11,218 nt of DNA from Cristatella mucedo (lineage: Eukaryota; Bryozoa; Phylactolaemata; Cristatellidae). A program made the translations under genes and the position numbers. Where the stretch lies: positions 107,501-118,718 of the forward strand of contig WPIO01000293.1 of the NCBI GenBank assembly GCA_009760855.2. The letters run 5' to 3'. Under the pieces are notes generated by a model that was not told where the DNA came from, did not search any database, and saw nothing but the letters and a program-made list of their open reading frames with translations. Positions 1-7,940 of this stretch are shown in pieces. Positions within the stretch are counted from its first letter, which is position 1, and every line of letters begins with the position of its first letter.

Positions 1-2
1 CC

Positions 3-934
3 TGGATGACGCCTTGTTCCAGTAGCTGTTTTTCCGAGACCACCCCACCCAAGTTCTCATTCTATCAGTCCATGCATTCTGACAAGGTTGGTGGCGGGGT
101 TGCAATTGTTGTTCGCGAATCGTTTTAGCTATAAAATGTGCAGTTTCTCGCATGGGTCATCGTTTGAATCGGTTGCTATCAGGTCTTCAAAGAAGACAAT
201 GCCTCTCACCGTTGTGATATACCGGCCTCCTTCTGGCTGTCTAAACTTGTTTATAGAGGAGTTTTCAGAGTTCCTCGCTAAAATATTTGTGTGTGACAGG
301 CCGCTACTGATTGTAGGAGACGTCACTATTCACGTTGACTACCCTAGCAACAGTCAGGTCCGCTCATTTCTTGAATGTCTGGAGAATCTTGGTTTTGGCC
401 CAACACGTTAATCAAAGCACCCACGTCGGTGGCCACATTCTAGATCTCGTGATCACTAAGGATGTCCTCATCACTGACTTTGTGGTGTGCCCACTGACCC
501 TCTCAGATCATTGTTCGGTCTCGTTTACTGTTCCTGCTCCCTCGTACGTGCAAGGCAATGTCAAATTTGCCAAACGACGTAACTTACAAAGCATTGACAT
601 GGACAAGTTTTTGAAATCTGTTTGCGATGCAGGCCTTCTTGATCTGCATTCAGAGTCAACCGGCAGCCTCGATACCCTCACAGATGCGATGAACATGACA
701 CTCAGGAGTGCTCTTGACAAGCATGCTCCCGTTCGCTCTATCCGTGTTCAAAGTCGTCAAGATTGCTTTCAATTTACAAAAAAGCTCCTTAAGATGCTCC
801 GTGTTAAGCGCAGGCTGGAACGTTGTTTCAAGAAATTGGGGTCTGAGGCAGACCTAGTCAATTTTAAAGACTTCCTTCGAGTTAACACACGAAGCTTAAA
901 AAAGCCAGGGCTTCTTTTTTCATTAGAAAACTGA
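3..934 (+). pseudogene. LINE A1 endonuclease (APE/EEP) and linker, broken
   Basis: In life this domain nicks target DNA to prime reverse transcription. Frame 3 (from 3) reads to GGGVAIVVRESF and stops at 126. Frame 1 then carries SFESVAIRS, VVIYRPPSG and LLIVGDVTIHVD up to the stop at 409-411. Frame 2 (from about 400) carries HVNQSTHVGGHILDLVIT and LTLSDHCSVSF, where SDH is the usual endonuclease-terminal motif. The normal GDFNIH motif reads GDVTIH here, so two conserved residues are changed. The frame 1 to frame 2 switch is near 395-402, consistent with a one-base insertion in a run reading GGTTTTGGCC. The reading ends at a stop at 932-934 after another shift in an A/T-rich stretch (about 900-920). 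This is a decayed domain; no start codon can be assigned. Confidence 0.82.
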
Positions 935-2860
935 ATTCCTGCCAGTCGGACACTAAACAGATTTATAAGACAGTAAACCATTTACTAGCCAATGCTGTCA
1001 GGTCTGACTCCCAAGATATTAAGGGCTCAGCCGAAAAGTTTTCAGCCTTCTTTACTGAAAACATTGTGCACATTCGTGCCTCCGTTTAAGCCCCCTCCGA
1101 ACAAAAGCAATCGCCGTTCCTCGACCTGTGACCTTTCTTAAAAGGTTCTCTAATGTTTCTGCCTGTGATGTGGCTGCCTTAATAAGGTCTAGCAAAAAAA
1201 GCTCGTCTCCTGAAGACCCTATACCTTCATCTCTGTGGTCTTCACTTGCAGACCAACTTAGCCCTGCCATAACCAAGATTTTTAATGTTTCTTTGGGAAA
1301 AGGGGTCGTCCCCAAGTCCTTCAAATCGGCAATCATTTGACCTATTCTTAAAAAGCCTGGATTAGACACAGAGGTCCTAGCAAACTATCGTCCAGTTTCC
1401 CTTCTTCCATTCTTATCAAAAATTCTTGAAAAAATTGTTGCTAAGCAGCTAGTTGAACATATTGAAAATAATGGAATGTCAGAAAACATTTCAATCAGGG
1501 TTCAAGAGGCAGCACTCTACTGAAACTGCTCTCCTCCGTGTTAACAATGACATTCTACGTGGCAACGACGACGGGAATGTCACTGCCCTAGCTCTGCTAG
1601 ATCTGTCTGCTGCCTTCGACACCATTGATCACGAAGTTTTCCTTGAACGACTGAGAACAAGGATTGGTCTGGCAGACGAAGCACTGGCGTGGTTTAAATC
1701 ATACTTGTCTGATCGTGTTCAATCCGTGTCGTGTGGGGGTCAGGTCTCAGACATGAGAAGGGTCACCTGTGGAGTCCCTCAAGGGTCTGTACTTGGTCCT
1801 TTGCTGTTCTCCATTTATACGCAGCCTCCGGGAAAAGTGATTAAGGCCCATGGAATAGGATATCACTTCTATGCTGACGATACTCAATTGTATTTGTCAT
1901 TTAAACCGTCGGAATCTGCTGCAGCAACTGAGAAACTGAATGCTTGCCTTGCCGATATTCGATCCTGGATGTCGGAAAACTTCCTGAAATTAAATGACGA
2001 TAAAACCAAACTGCTGCTCATAGGACACGCTAAGTGTGTGGCTAAATTAAAAGGTTTTGCTGTTCTAATATGTGATGCTATTGTGCGACCTTCACCACGT
2101 GCTCGTAATCTAGGTGTCATGTTCGACAGCTGCCTCAATTTCAAAAGCTTCATTCAGAAGACTGCCTCTACAGCTAGCCATCACATCCGATCCCTATCCA
2201 AGATTAGAAGCTGTCTCCCACAGTGGATTGTAAAAAATTTAACTGCCTCTTTAGTTCTGTCTCGGCTGGATTATCGTAATTTCATTTTGGCTGGTCTACC
2301 AAAGAAAGCTATTATGCCACTACAGCCGACTATGAATATGGCTGCAAGGCTGGCCTTCAAGTCCCAGCGGTTTGAGCACGTGTCACCTTTGCTGAAAGAG
2401 CTAGGATGGTTGCTGGTTGAGCAAAGGATACAGAGCAAAGTTTTTACGCTGACCCACAAAGGCCCGCCACGGCTTGGCTCCTTCGTACCTAGCTGAACTG
2501 CTGCATCAGTTTCAGCCTGTTCGCGCCCTCAGGTCCTGTGTGGACAATAAATTAGCTGTCCCATTCCTCCGCTTAAAAACAGTTGGTGACAGAAGCTTTA
2601 GCTCTGCAGGTCCTAGACTGTGGAACTCGCTTCCACAATTCTTACGCAACGACATTTACTCTCTGACTGCCTACTATGGCACATGTTTTTCAGCGGTCCT
2701 GAACTGCTACTTCTATGCTACTCACTACCTCAACTGCTCTCCTAACTCTGCTATGCTTCCCACTTTCTCTTTGTTGCGTGAGACGAAGTCTGTTGGCTAC
2801 CGAATGCGTACCGAAAGCCGCTTAGGCTGTGAGTGTGCTATACAAAACTCTCCTGCGTAA
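935..2860 (+). pseudogene. LINE A1 reverse transcriptase and C-terminal region, broken
   Basis: The product would copy the element RNA into DNA at the nick. RT blocks appear in order: VPKSFKSAII and PILKKPGLD (separated by a TGA at 1338-1340, probably from CGA), then ANYRPVSLLPFLSKILEK in frame 3. After a frame switch near 1480-1490, frame 1 stays open to 2496 with FQSGFKRQHSTETALL, LLDLSAAFDTIDH (motif A Asp), CGVPQGSVLGPLLF (motif B), HFYADDTQLYLSF (motif C, catalytic DD), NDDKTKLLLIG and NLGVMFD. Thus the palm core itself is uninterrupted and keeps its catalytic residues. A one-base shift near 2457-2470 moves the thumb/C-terminal part into frame 2 (GLAPSYLAELLHQ, SFSSAGPRLWNSLPQFL), which ends at the TAA at 2858-2860. 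The region 935-1127 (LLANAVRSD, FSAFFTENI) is linker sequence of the same element. Confidence 0.9.
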
Positions 2861-2903
2861 CACCCACATGGTCTTTATGACTTTTTGGAGTTACTGACGG
2901 AGA

Positions 2904-2929
2904 TACATTACATGACATTACATTACATT
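2904..2929 (+). repeat. ACATT-type short repeat at the 3' end of LINE A1
   Basis: The stretch reads TACATTACATGACATTACAT and on to CATT, about four to five imperfect ACATT units. It directly follows the last part shared with the second family A copy, whose matching end (plus 8881-8902) is a degenerate version. CR1/L2-type LINEs commonly end in short tandem repeats instead of poly(A), so this is taken as the 3' terminus; no target duplication could be fixed because the 5' end is outside the window. Confidence 0.65.
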
Positions 2930-3075
2930 GTGCTGCCCCTGCTCTATCTCAAGTAGCGTGTGCCATGTAGTTAGCATTTCCCTGATCATAGAATCGTAAA
3001 GAAGCATGTTTTACAGAAAAATTGCACTGCTTTTAGTAGTCGGAGCAATTATTAGCATTTTCTTCATGTTAAGTC

Positions 3076-3121
3076 ACAAATTACTGTCAAATTATACAAA
3101 TTACTGCCAAAATTACAAATT
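3076..3121 (+). repeat. Short A/T-rich tandem repeat, period about 20 bp
   Basis: ACAAATTACTGTCAAATTAT is followed by a near copy (ACAAATTACTGCCAAAATT) and a partial third unit (ACAAATTAA). This is simple slippage-type repetition between the two LINE 3' ends. The surrounding 2930-3204 has no convincing coding sequence; a 64-residue open frame there has no recognisable features. Confidence 0.55.
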
Positions 3122-3204
3122 AAAAACGAGCTTACCGATTGTGAAGGGTTACAGGCTATTTACCAAGCATTTAGATTTGAGAAGTGGCTGCCATTTCTAG
3201 AGTG

Positions 3205-3341
3205 GGCACTGATAGCAGCGGCCATTGTTGACTAGTGATATTACTCATCATTCAATCGTGTTTCCCTTTGCAGCAAATGTAAAGCGCCTAGAAAGAGATT
3301 GAGTTCTCTGAGGGCGATTTATCAAGTGCAGTATTATTATT
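3205..3341 (+). mobile_element. LINE family B 3' end fragment with hairpin and (TTA)n tail
   Basis: The segment from GACTAGTGATATTACTCATC through TTTCCCTTTGCAGCAAATGT, AAAGCGCCTAGAAAGAGATT, GAGTTCTCTGAGGGCGATTT and a TATTATTATT tail matches the 3' end of the minus-strand element at 9032-10583 and of the copy at about 7940-8657. Only the 3' untranslated end is present, as expected from strong 5' truncation. A stem can form between 3280-3288 (TAAAGCGCC) and 3313-3321 (GGCGATTTA), nine pairs with one mismatch. The left limit is approximate because similarity fades before about 3225. Confidence 0.75.
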
Positions 3342-3467
3342 GTTTTTTTACAGAGTAATGGATATAATCAAATCGCGAGTTCGAAATGACGAAGATGGAG
3401 ATATTTTGGGCGTGACCATGCCCACAATGCTCTGCCCCAGCCGGACTGACACCACTCAGCCCGGCCT

Positions 3468-3715
3468 ATGGGCAGGCTGAGTACCACCTCATTAGGCTCT
3501 AAAAAAGCTCGTAAAAAGAAACCACCCTCCCCAGTGTGCCTTCATGGATCATCAAGCTCACCTTCCGAGGACCTCTTCGTAGGTGCTTCCAATAAAGCTG
3601 GTGGGTCGCTGCTGGCACCAGGCAGTAGGGCAGCAGGTTTGCCCTCATTACCTGAAAGAAAGAAGGAAGCACAGCGATTCAATACAATCACATCGCGTCA
3701 AAGAGGAAGGGCAAG
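3468..3715 (+). CDS. Possible first coding exon, unknown protein (weak)
   Basis: An open frame starts at ATG 3468, with an in-frame TGA just upstream at about 3447. It reads MGRLSTTSLGSKKARKKKPP and continues Ser/Gly/Pro-rich to a stop after RGRAR. A strong splice donor, AAG|GTAAGT, lies at 3715/3716, so the reading may end there as an exon. The KKARKKK cluster is basic enough for a nuclear localisation signal, and the Ser-rich part suggests a disordered N-terminus. No domain or family is recognised. An 80-residue open frame can arise by chance in such DNA; the donor and the GC-rich composition relative to the flanks are the only support. Confidence 0.25.
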
Positions 3716-3814
3716 GTAAGTTAGCTGCAGTAAAAAGAAGAGACTTTAGATTGAGCCATGTGAGTCTAACGATGATCTTACGACCGTCAAGCCGCTTACA
3801 CAGATTGCCTTTAC

Positions 3815-4027
3815 CTAGTCGTTTGAGGTAATTCTCTGCATCCCGAAAGTCCTGGTGTGAGCAGGAGCCTTCAAAGAGAAGTTGGTAATCGTCTGATAGC
3901 AGCATTAAGTGACCCAGTCACGGAGTTTTGTAAACCACATTAGAAGGAATGCTGATGGTAGCAAAGGTTCACCCTTCAGTTCTTTGCAATCAGCCTCAAC
4001 AATAATTTTAAATGAGATCTTTTGCAG
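3815..4027 (-). pseudogene. Unidentified coding-like relic with splice signals (weak)
   Basis: Read leftwards, a possible acceptor (CTTGTAG) precedes position 4027. The frame LQKISFKIIVEADCKELKG, then LLPSAFLLMWFTKLRDWVT, reaches a TAA at 3907-3905. Shifting frame there gives LLSDDYQLLFEGSCSHQDFR and DAENYLKRL, followed by a possible donor (CTAG|GTAAAG, exon end 3815). The composition resembles a globular alpha/beta protein, and the two readings join naturally if one base was gained or lost. It lies downstream of, and on the same strand as, the ROCO relic at 5099-6976, so it could be a later exon of that gene, but nothing in the sequence proves this. No family is recognised. Confidence 0.28.
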
Positions 4028-4121
4028 CTACAAGGCGTCAGTGCAATTCCCAGTAGAGAAACGAAACTACTGGTAACTATCATCCCAGAAAAAGAAGAGC
4101 TGGTTGATTTTAGCTTTGGTG

Positions 4122-4280
4122 AGCCGTGATGGCACACTAGGTAAGGCGGTTGCTTTCACGACCTCAGTCGCGAGGTCGTGGGTTCGATTCCTGCTGTGGG
4201 CGATTCTTTATTGCCACTGCAAGCGGTGGTGATAGCCGTAAAGGCTCTACTGTCGCTATACAAAAAGAGGCTGTTTAATC
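4122..4280 (+). mobile_element. tRNA-derived SINE-like unit (or tRNA pseudogene)
   Basis: The 5' part looks like a tRNA gene promoter region: an A-box-like stretch (TGGCACACTAGGTAAGGC, from 4130), a loop CTTTCA like the Glu-type anticodon loop CTTTCAC (4153-4158), and a perfect B box GGTTCGATTCC at 4181-4191 within a plausible T arm. The acceptor arms (GCCGTGA and TGTGGGC) pair poorly, and extra bases lie between anticodon arm and T arm, so this is not a working tRNA. An unrelated tail (GCAAGCGGTGGTGATAGCCG, then an A-rich CAAAAAGAG near 4261) follows, as in a SINE body. Pol III could in principle recognise the boxes. End points are approximate; no second copy is in the window. Confidence 0.55.
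4157..4180 (+). repeat. Perfect 9-bp inverted repeat inside the tRNA-like unit
   Basis: CACGACCTC (4157-4165) and GAGGTCGTG (4172-4180) are exact reverse complements around a six-base loop AGTCGC. This hairpin competes with the canonical anticodon stem (GGTTG with CGACC), and explains why the unit does not fold as a normal tRNA. Confidence 0.8.
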
Positions 4281-4328
4281 ATTTATTTATTTTTCATTTA
4301 GCGTAAGAAGTGCAAATATTATGTGATT

Positions 4329-4424
4329 GGTATGTGTGCATGTGTGTGCGTGTGTTTGCGTGCACGCCTGTGTGTGAGTGTGTGTGAGTGTGTGTGGGTG
4401 TGAGAGTGTGCATGTGTATAGTGT
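4329..4424 (+). repeat. (TG)n-rich microsatellite
   Basis: An interrupted dinucleotide tract of TGTG with GCGTG, GAGTG and GGGTG variants, about 95 bp. It separates the SINE-like unit from an A/T-rich non-coding stretch (4425-4641) in which no gene is seen. Confidence 0.9.
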
Positions 4425-4641
4425 AGTTTCACCTAAAATAAACCTGCTCGAAACCAAAAAATGTTACTATCGGGCAAGGCTGGATCACAATTAAAAAAAA
4501 CAGGACACTAAGTCCAGGCAAAAATGCAGTCAGCAATAATTTTAAACCTTTATGAGAAATTAGGTAATGGCGATTTTATAGTAACTGCCTGCATATATTA
4601 TGCTATACAGTTGTCATTACATCAATTTTATAAAAGGTACA

Positions 4642-4757
4642 TTAACTAAGCCTATTAAGTAATACTGGCACGAAGCTTAAAAAATTTGTTGTTCTAAGCT
4701 TAACTAAGCCTACTAAGTAATACTGGCGCGAAGCTTAGGAAATTTGTTGTTCTAAGC
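4642..4757 (+). repeat. 58-bp tandem duplication
   Basis: Two adjacent 58-bp units begin TTAACTAAGCCTA at 4642 and 4700 and end in GTTGTTCTAAGC. They differ at only a few positions: T/C in CCTATT/CCTACT, A/G in GGCACG/GGCGCG, and AA/GG in GCTTAAAA/GCTTAGGA. Each holds AAGCTT sites near both ends. The few differences suggest a fairly recent local duplication. The following 4758-5096 is A/T-rich with no gene that can be supported. Confidence 0.92.
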
Positions 4758-5092
4758 TTCAAGCGATCGCTAACAAGCTGTCATGCAACAATTGTTGTCA
4801 CTACAATTTAAAAGAGTATAGAGCAGGAAAGTGGTACTAATCTGCCTCTTAATTTCTCACTAGCTACAGTACCGGCTCTCAATAAAATATTGCATCAACA
4901 TAGCAACAAAAATAAAAAATTATTAAGCATCCGGATGGCTCTTTTGCAATTCTAATTGGCGTTAGCATTCCTATATTTCTTCCAATCTTGTAGTATCTCT
5001 TGATTAAAGTGAACATGCATGACTTGCCTTATTAGCATGTAACTGTGCACGATGAAAGGTACAAGTGGCTTTAGATTACACTGATGATTCGA

Positions 5093-5101
5093 TCATACCT
5101 G
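5093..5101 (-). other. Splice donor at the end of the ROCO relic
   Basis: CAG|GTATGA on the minus strand follows WMFPRQP and fits the donor consensus. An intron would then run leftwards through the 58-bp duplication, the microsatellite and the SINE-like unit. Confidence 0.5.
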
Positions 5102-5655
5102 GCTGCCTTGGAAACATCCAGAATCCAGGTATGTCATCGTTGCAGTCTTGGCAATGCCAATCAGACGAGTGCTGCAGCTCAGTCCTGGAGAGCTCGCGCT
5201 TGACCAGATCATTCCAGGCCACAGTTCGGCCATGAAATTTCACCCACGGCTGGGGCCTATCGGTGCCTCATGATCGAGGGCAGATGAGCTTACAAAGCGG
5301 CTGGACACCATGCCACGACTCTGCTACACATTCGACGACGTGAATGAGCAGTGGTTGCAAACCTTTCCAGACATCTTTCGTGGCAGATTTTGAAAATGCC
5401 ATAATTTCTAAAGCGCTTACGTTTCACAGCATGATTACAGTCACACTGTGGAGTTCGACCAGTATTCCATTCTTCCAAAATATTGGTTCGGCTTTAATAT
5501 TGTAGACAAATGATAGTACTGATGCTAGGAGAGTTGGAAAGAAAGCATGTGGCATACACTCCCCCAAAAAAGGTAAGCTCGAATAACACTGGAGGATCCA
5601 TTGTCGATGTACTTAGTAAACTGCTGCAGCTTAGTAGGCCGATCGTCTGAAAAGC
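5099..5655 (-). pseudogene. COR second half and Cys-containing tail of the ROCO relic
   Basis: Directly after the TAA at 5656-5658 the same frame reads LLSTSTMDPPVLFELTFF. At a T6G5 homopolymer (5561-5571) the reading must move one frame to continue CMPHAFFPTLLASVLSFV and AEPIFWKNGILVELHSVTVI. This fits the COR end, where 'PP-LLF-F' is followed by 'P-GFF--L---LL' and 'W-NG-L'. The frame then continues, through TGA stops at 5424-5426 and 5268-5270, with LLIHVVECVAESWHGVQ, CKLICP and WHCQDCNDDIPGFWMFP. CxxC (CQDC) plus CP could be part of a metal-binding knuckle; this is inference. The reading ends at a good donor CAG|GTATGA (5099/5098). Confidence 0.68.
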
Positions 5656-6375
5656 TTACTTGGCATTATGTATCGTTTCTCTCGCCAACTGCACAAAAAC
5701 CCTGCTGATCATGTGAAACTGTTGCATGAATTTTCCGACCACATCGACGATGTTTCCGCTTCCAAGCAGTGCTTCCAAAAGTTTCTCAGTCAGAATGCCG
5801 CGATTGTACTCCTTAATACAGCTGCCGTAAAACTGAGTGCCAACACAACTACGAAGTGCATCAGGATGGTTGTGATGCAAAACCTTCTTTAACTCTCTGA
5901 TGATAAGCTGAGGTTGATGGAATACAATGTCTATAAGAGAAGGAGAACTCTCTAACCAAATAATCTGGGATACAGATGCAAGAGAACGAAGGATGACTTT
6001 TAGTGTAGAATCGTCGGGCTCCGGTTGCAAGTAGCTTGCATACACTTCTCTGACCTGATGCCATTCTAAATATGGCTGACGGTTTCCATCGTCTGAATCA
6101 TGCTTCGTTATGTCTTTCATAATACTACACCATGATGCAGGATATTGTACAGTAGCCCTAAGCTTCTCTTGGACTCCTGATTTCAACTTACTCAGGCTAC
6201 TTTCACTCTCATCACTTCCACCACTTTCAGGATTATTAATGCACCTCATCATTATGAACGAAATGTCAGCAGCTGATATCGCAGCATAAGATTGTTTAAG
6301 GCAGACATCAATATTTACTGCAGAGGAATCCTGACGAGCAAGTGCATTGGTGTGAAGCTCAAGCTCTCTCGCTTA
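5656..6375 (-). pseudogene. COR domain, first half, of the ROCO relic
   Basis: An open frame from about 6375 to the TAA at 5656-5658 holds a Ser-rich linker (PESGGSDESESSLS), then VQYPASWCSIMKDI, the usual start of COR. QIIWLESSPSLIDIVFHQPQ and LIIRELKKVLHHN follow, matching the COR pattern in which an 'I-W' strand, 'L-D-VF' and 'P-L-I-ELK-V' follow each other. NRGILTEKLLEALL corresponds to the next helix. COR is the dimerisation module that sits next to Roc. The last codons, ATGCCAAGTAAGC, contain both a TAA and a donor-like AA|GTAAGC; either a stop or a short intron is possible here. The following sequence in the same frame looks COR-like again, which favours a stop mutation or a mini-intron over a true end. 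Confidence 0.8.
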
Positions 6376-6976
6376 GCAGACAAACGAAGTTCTTTTACGT
6401 AGTTCTCCACATCTTGAGCAGCATTTTTGAGGTCGTTTTTTTTAAGAAGATCAGTGTGAGTGCCAACTACGATAACTCGTATCTCGGCTGACTTAGAGAA
6501 TATTGTCATAAGCCACTTCTTTATCTGCTCCTTCTGCTTCTCAAGGTCTTCACTTATGTCGAACGCAATGATGCAAAGTCCTTTAGAGGGCAAAAATATT
6601 GGAATCACTGATAAATTTCATGCCCACCAAAGTCATTCACATTTATTATCCGATTTTCAATCTTTACAAGGCTCTGATCTAGCACACAAGTTCTATCATC
6701 AGCTCCAGCAAGAGATGGCATGCCAAGTAGTAAAGACTGAACGATGCTAGTTTTTCCTGCTCCCATGTCTCCAAGCATGTTGATAGTATCACAGCATAGC
6801 GATTCCTTCCCCTGAGTGCTATCTCGGAAATACTGCCGAATAGCTTCAACTCCCTGGTCACACACCTCACAAGGTGGAAAAACCATTGGATTGCCATTCA
6901 ATGAGAGAACGGTCAGTGAGGTATGAATAACTTCATCTGGCAGCTCAGTTATCATGTTTCCACGTCCGTCAATCAC
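6315..6976 (-). pseudogene. LRR end and Roc GTPase part of the ROCO relic
   Basis: The exon begins VIDGRGNMITELPDE, then SLTVLSLNGNPMVFPP (terminal LRR) and GVEAIRQYF, a typical LRR-to-Roc linker. GDMGAGKTSIVQSLL is the G1 phosphate-binding loop, with Gly, Lys and Thr all present. NVNDFGGHEIYQ is the G3 region, DxxG kept as DFGG. A TGA at 6605-6607 then interrupts. One frame over, PIFLPSKGLCIIAFDIS continues naturally and IRVIVVGTHTDLL gives G4 (THTD, as in many Roc domains). The join implies a small indel at about 6605. A further switch near 6360-6375 is needed to stay with the downstream reading (ELHTNALARQDSSAVNIDVC), which has no stop until 5656. Nucleotide-binding residues are otherwise intact, so decay may be recent. 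Confidence 0.85.
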
Positions 6977-6990
6977 CTAAAGCAAAACAA
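6977..6990 (-). other. Splice acceptor of the ROCO relic
   Basis: On the minus strand TTGTTTTGCTTTAG is a pyrimidine-rich tract ending in AG, directly before the first conserved LRR codon. It marks an upstream intron. Earlier LRR exons would lie at higher coordinates, but none could be recognised up to about 7940. Confidence 0.6.
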
Positions 6991-7940
6991 GAGAGCTCAA
7001 CCAAAATTGTCAACAGAAAATTGTCAAATTACGACTTGGCACTATTAGAGTAAAATAAATTAATATTCTTTCATGCATGCATGCTAGCAGACACAGCCGT
7101 ACAAAAATAACCTGCTGGACAGAAAGTCTGTTCTTTCTTCCGTCATGAGGAAAGATAAGACTCTACGTCATGCGGCGAATGTACATTATTGTATTTCTAC
7201 TGCGACTCAGCAAAGCAACTCAACAGGCTGTAGTTTTGGTTTAAATACTAAAAAATAAGTGCCATGCCAGGCGTACAATAAAAAGTAACTCATTTGCAAA
7301 GTTCCATAAAAGAGCCTAGTCATTGTACACACCTTTTTTATTCCTTCAGTTATTGTTTCAAGTACAATGCTAAATGTCAGTAGCCAATATTTAATTATAT
7401 TAGCCTTTAAAGAGTGTGCTGAACAAGGCGGGTTCCTGGTACTGTCAATATATCGCCCATGCACGAAATTTTGAACGTAGGCATTTCACAATTACATTGT
7501 GTACTGTCCTCAATCATTGAGCTGCCTGAAATCCTGAGGCCACTCGGCTGGTGGGTTTCAAGTCTCAGCACACCAGGGCCCAGCTGAGTAAAACACCATA
7601 CTTTCACTCACTGCAGTTATCCACACATGCTCTGGCACAGTGATAATCAGCCAAACATCGAGCAGGAAACAAAGAAGCTACATAAAGATGCTGACAGTGA
7701 GAATCAGAAGTCCAGTGAATGGCTGAATTTAGACCAAATAAAAAAGTAATGGTGGTCAAATCTGACAGGCTTGTTCGATTAGTGACAAAGAATTAATAGC
7801 TATCATCCCCCATATAATTGACGTGTCCTGCTCTCAAAATAAGCTTGGGCTGCTGGACAACTACGTCACGTAAAAACAGTAATGGCTGTCTACTTTCAGC
7901 AATACAATATTGCTACAATTTGGGCTTGTTGAGACAGGGA
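6991..7940. other. About 950 bp without a recognisable gene
   Basis: The stretch is A/T-rich with many stops in all frames. Two short open frames on the minus strand (7207-7464 and 7407-7607) overlap each other, have no domain features and are treated as chance. It probably belongs to the intron upstream of the ROCO relic. At 7555-7567 GGGTTTCAAGTCT faintly resembles a pol III B box but has an extra base and no supporting arms. Confidence 0.5.

Larger units (their letters stand above)
1..2929 (+). mobile_element. Non-LTR retrotransposon (LINE) copy A1, CR1/L2/Jockey-like, defective
   Basis: One LINE body is readable in order on the plus strand: APE-type endonuclease remnants (about 3-530), a linker, RT (about 1130-2400), a C-terminal region ending in the usual RLWNSLP-type block (about 2610-2640), and a short-repeat 3' end (2904-2929). 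The 5' part lies outside the window. The body is broken by frameshifts near 125-140, 395, 910, 1485, 2460 and by stops such as TAG at 126-128 and TGA at 1338-1340, so it cannot encode one polyprotein. The APE endonuclease plus the RT motif style (GVPQGSVLGPLLF, YADDTQLY) fits the Jockey/CR1/L2 group; the exact clade is not decided here. A second copy of its last ~370 bp lies on the minus strand at 8881-10785, split by another element. Confidence 0.9.
5099..6976 (-). pseudogene. ROCO (LRR-Roc-COR) family gene relic
   Basis: Read leftwards from a splice acceptor, the order is: last leucine-rich repeat (LTVLSLNGNP), Roc GTPase (P-loop GDMGAGKTS, DFGGHE switch, GTHTD base-recognition motif), COR domain (YPASW, then IIWLESSPSLIDIVF), COR C-terminal half (PHAFFPTLLASV, FWKNGILVEL), and a Cys-containing end (KLICPRS, DWHCQDCND). 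ROCO proteins are multidomain GTPases in which Roc and COR always occur together; LRRK2 is the best-known relative. Frame changes near 6605, 6367 and 5562-5573, a TAA at 5656-5658, and TGAs at 5424-5426 and 5268-5270 break it. Because splice sites remain at both ends (6977 and 5098), this looks like a decayed exon or duplicated gene, not a processed retrocopy. No kinase domain is seen. Confidence 0.85.

Noticed and set aside
4122-4200. A functional tRNA gene
   Set aside because: A and B boxes are present but acceptor arms do not pair, the anticodon loop is one base short and extra bases precede the T arm.
5290-5478. Minus-strand open frame with CDCNHAVKRKRF and many Cys/Arg
   Set aside because: It is an alternative frame over the COR C-terminal region; the ROCO reading explains the same DNA better and in the right order.
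7550-7570. Second tRNA-like B box (GGGTTTCAAGTCT)
   Set aside because: It has an extra base relative to the B-box consensus, no A box at a suitable distance and no stable arms.
7207-7607. Two overlapping minus-strand open frames of 66-85 codons
   Set aside because: They overlap in different frames, show no domain, repeat or splice support, and sit in A/T-rich DNA where such frames are expected by chance.
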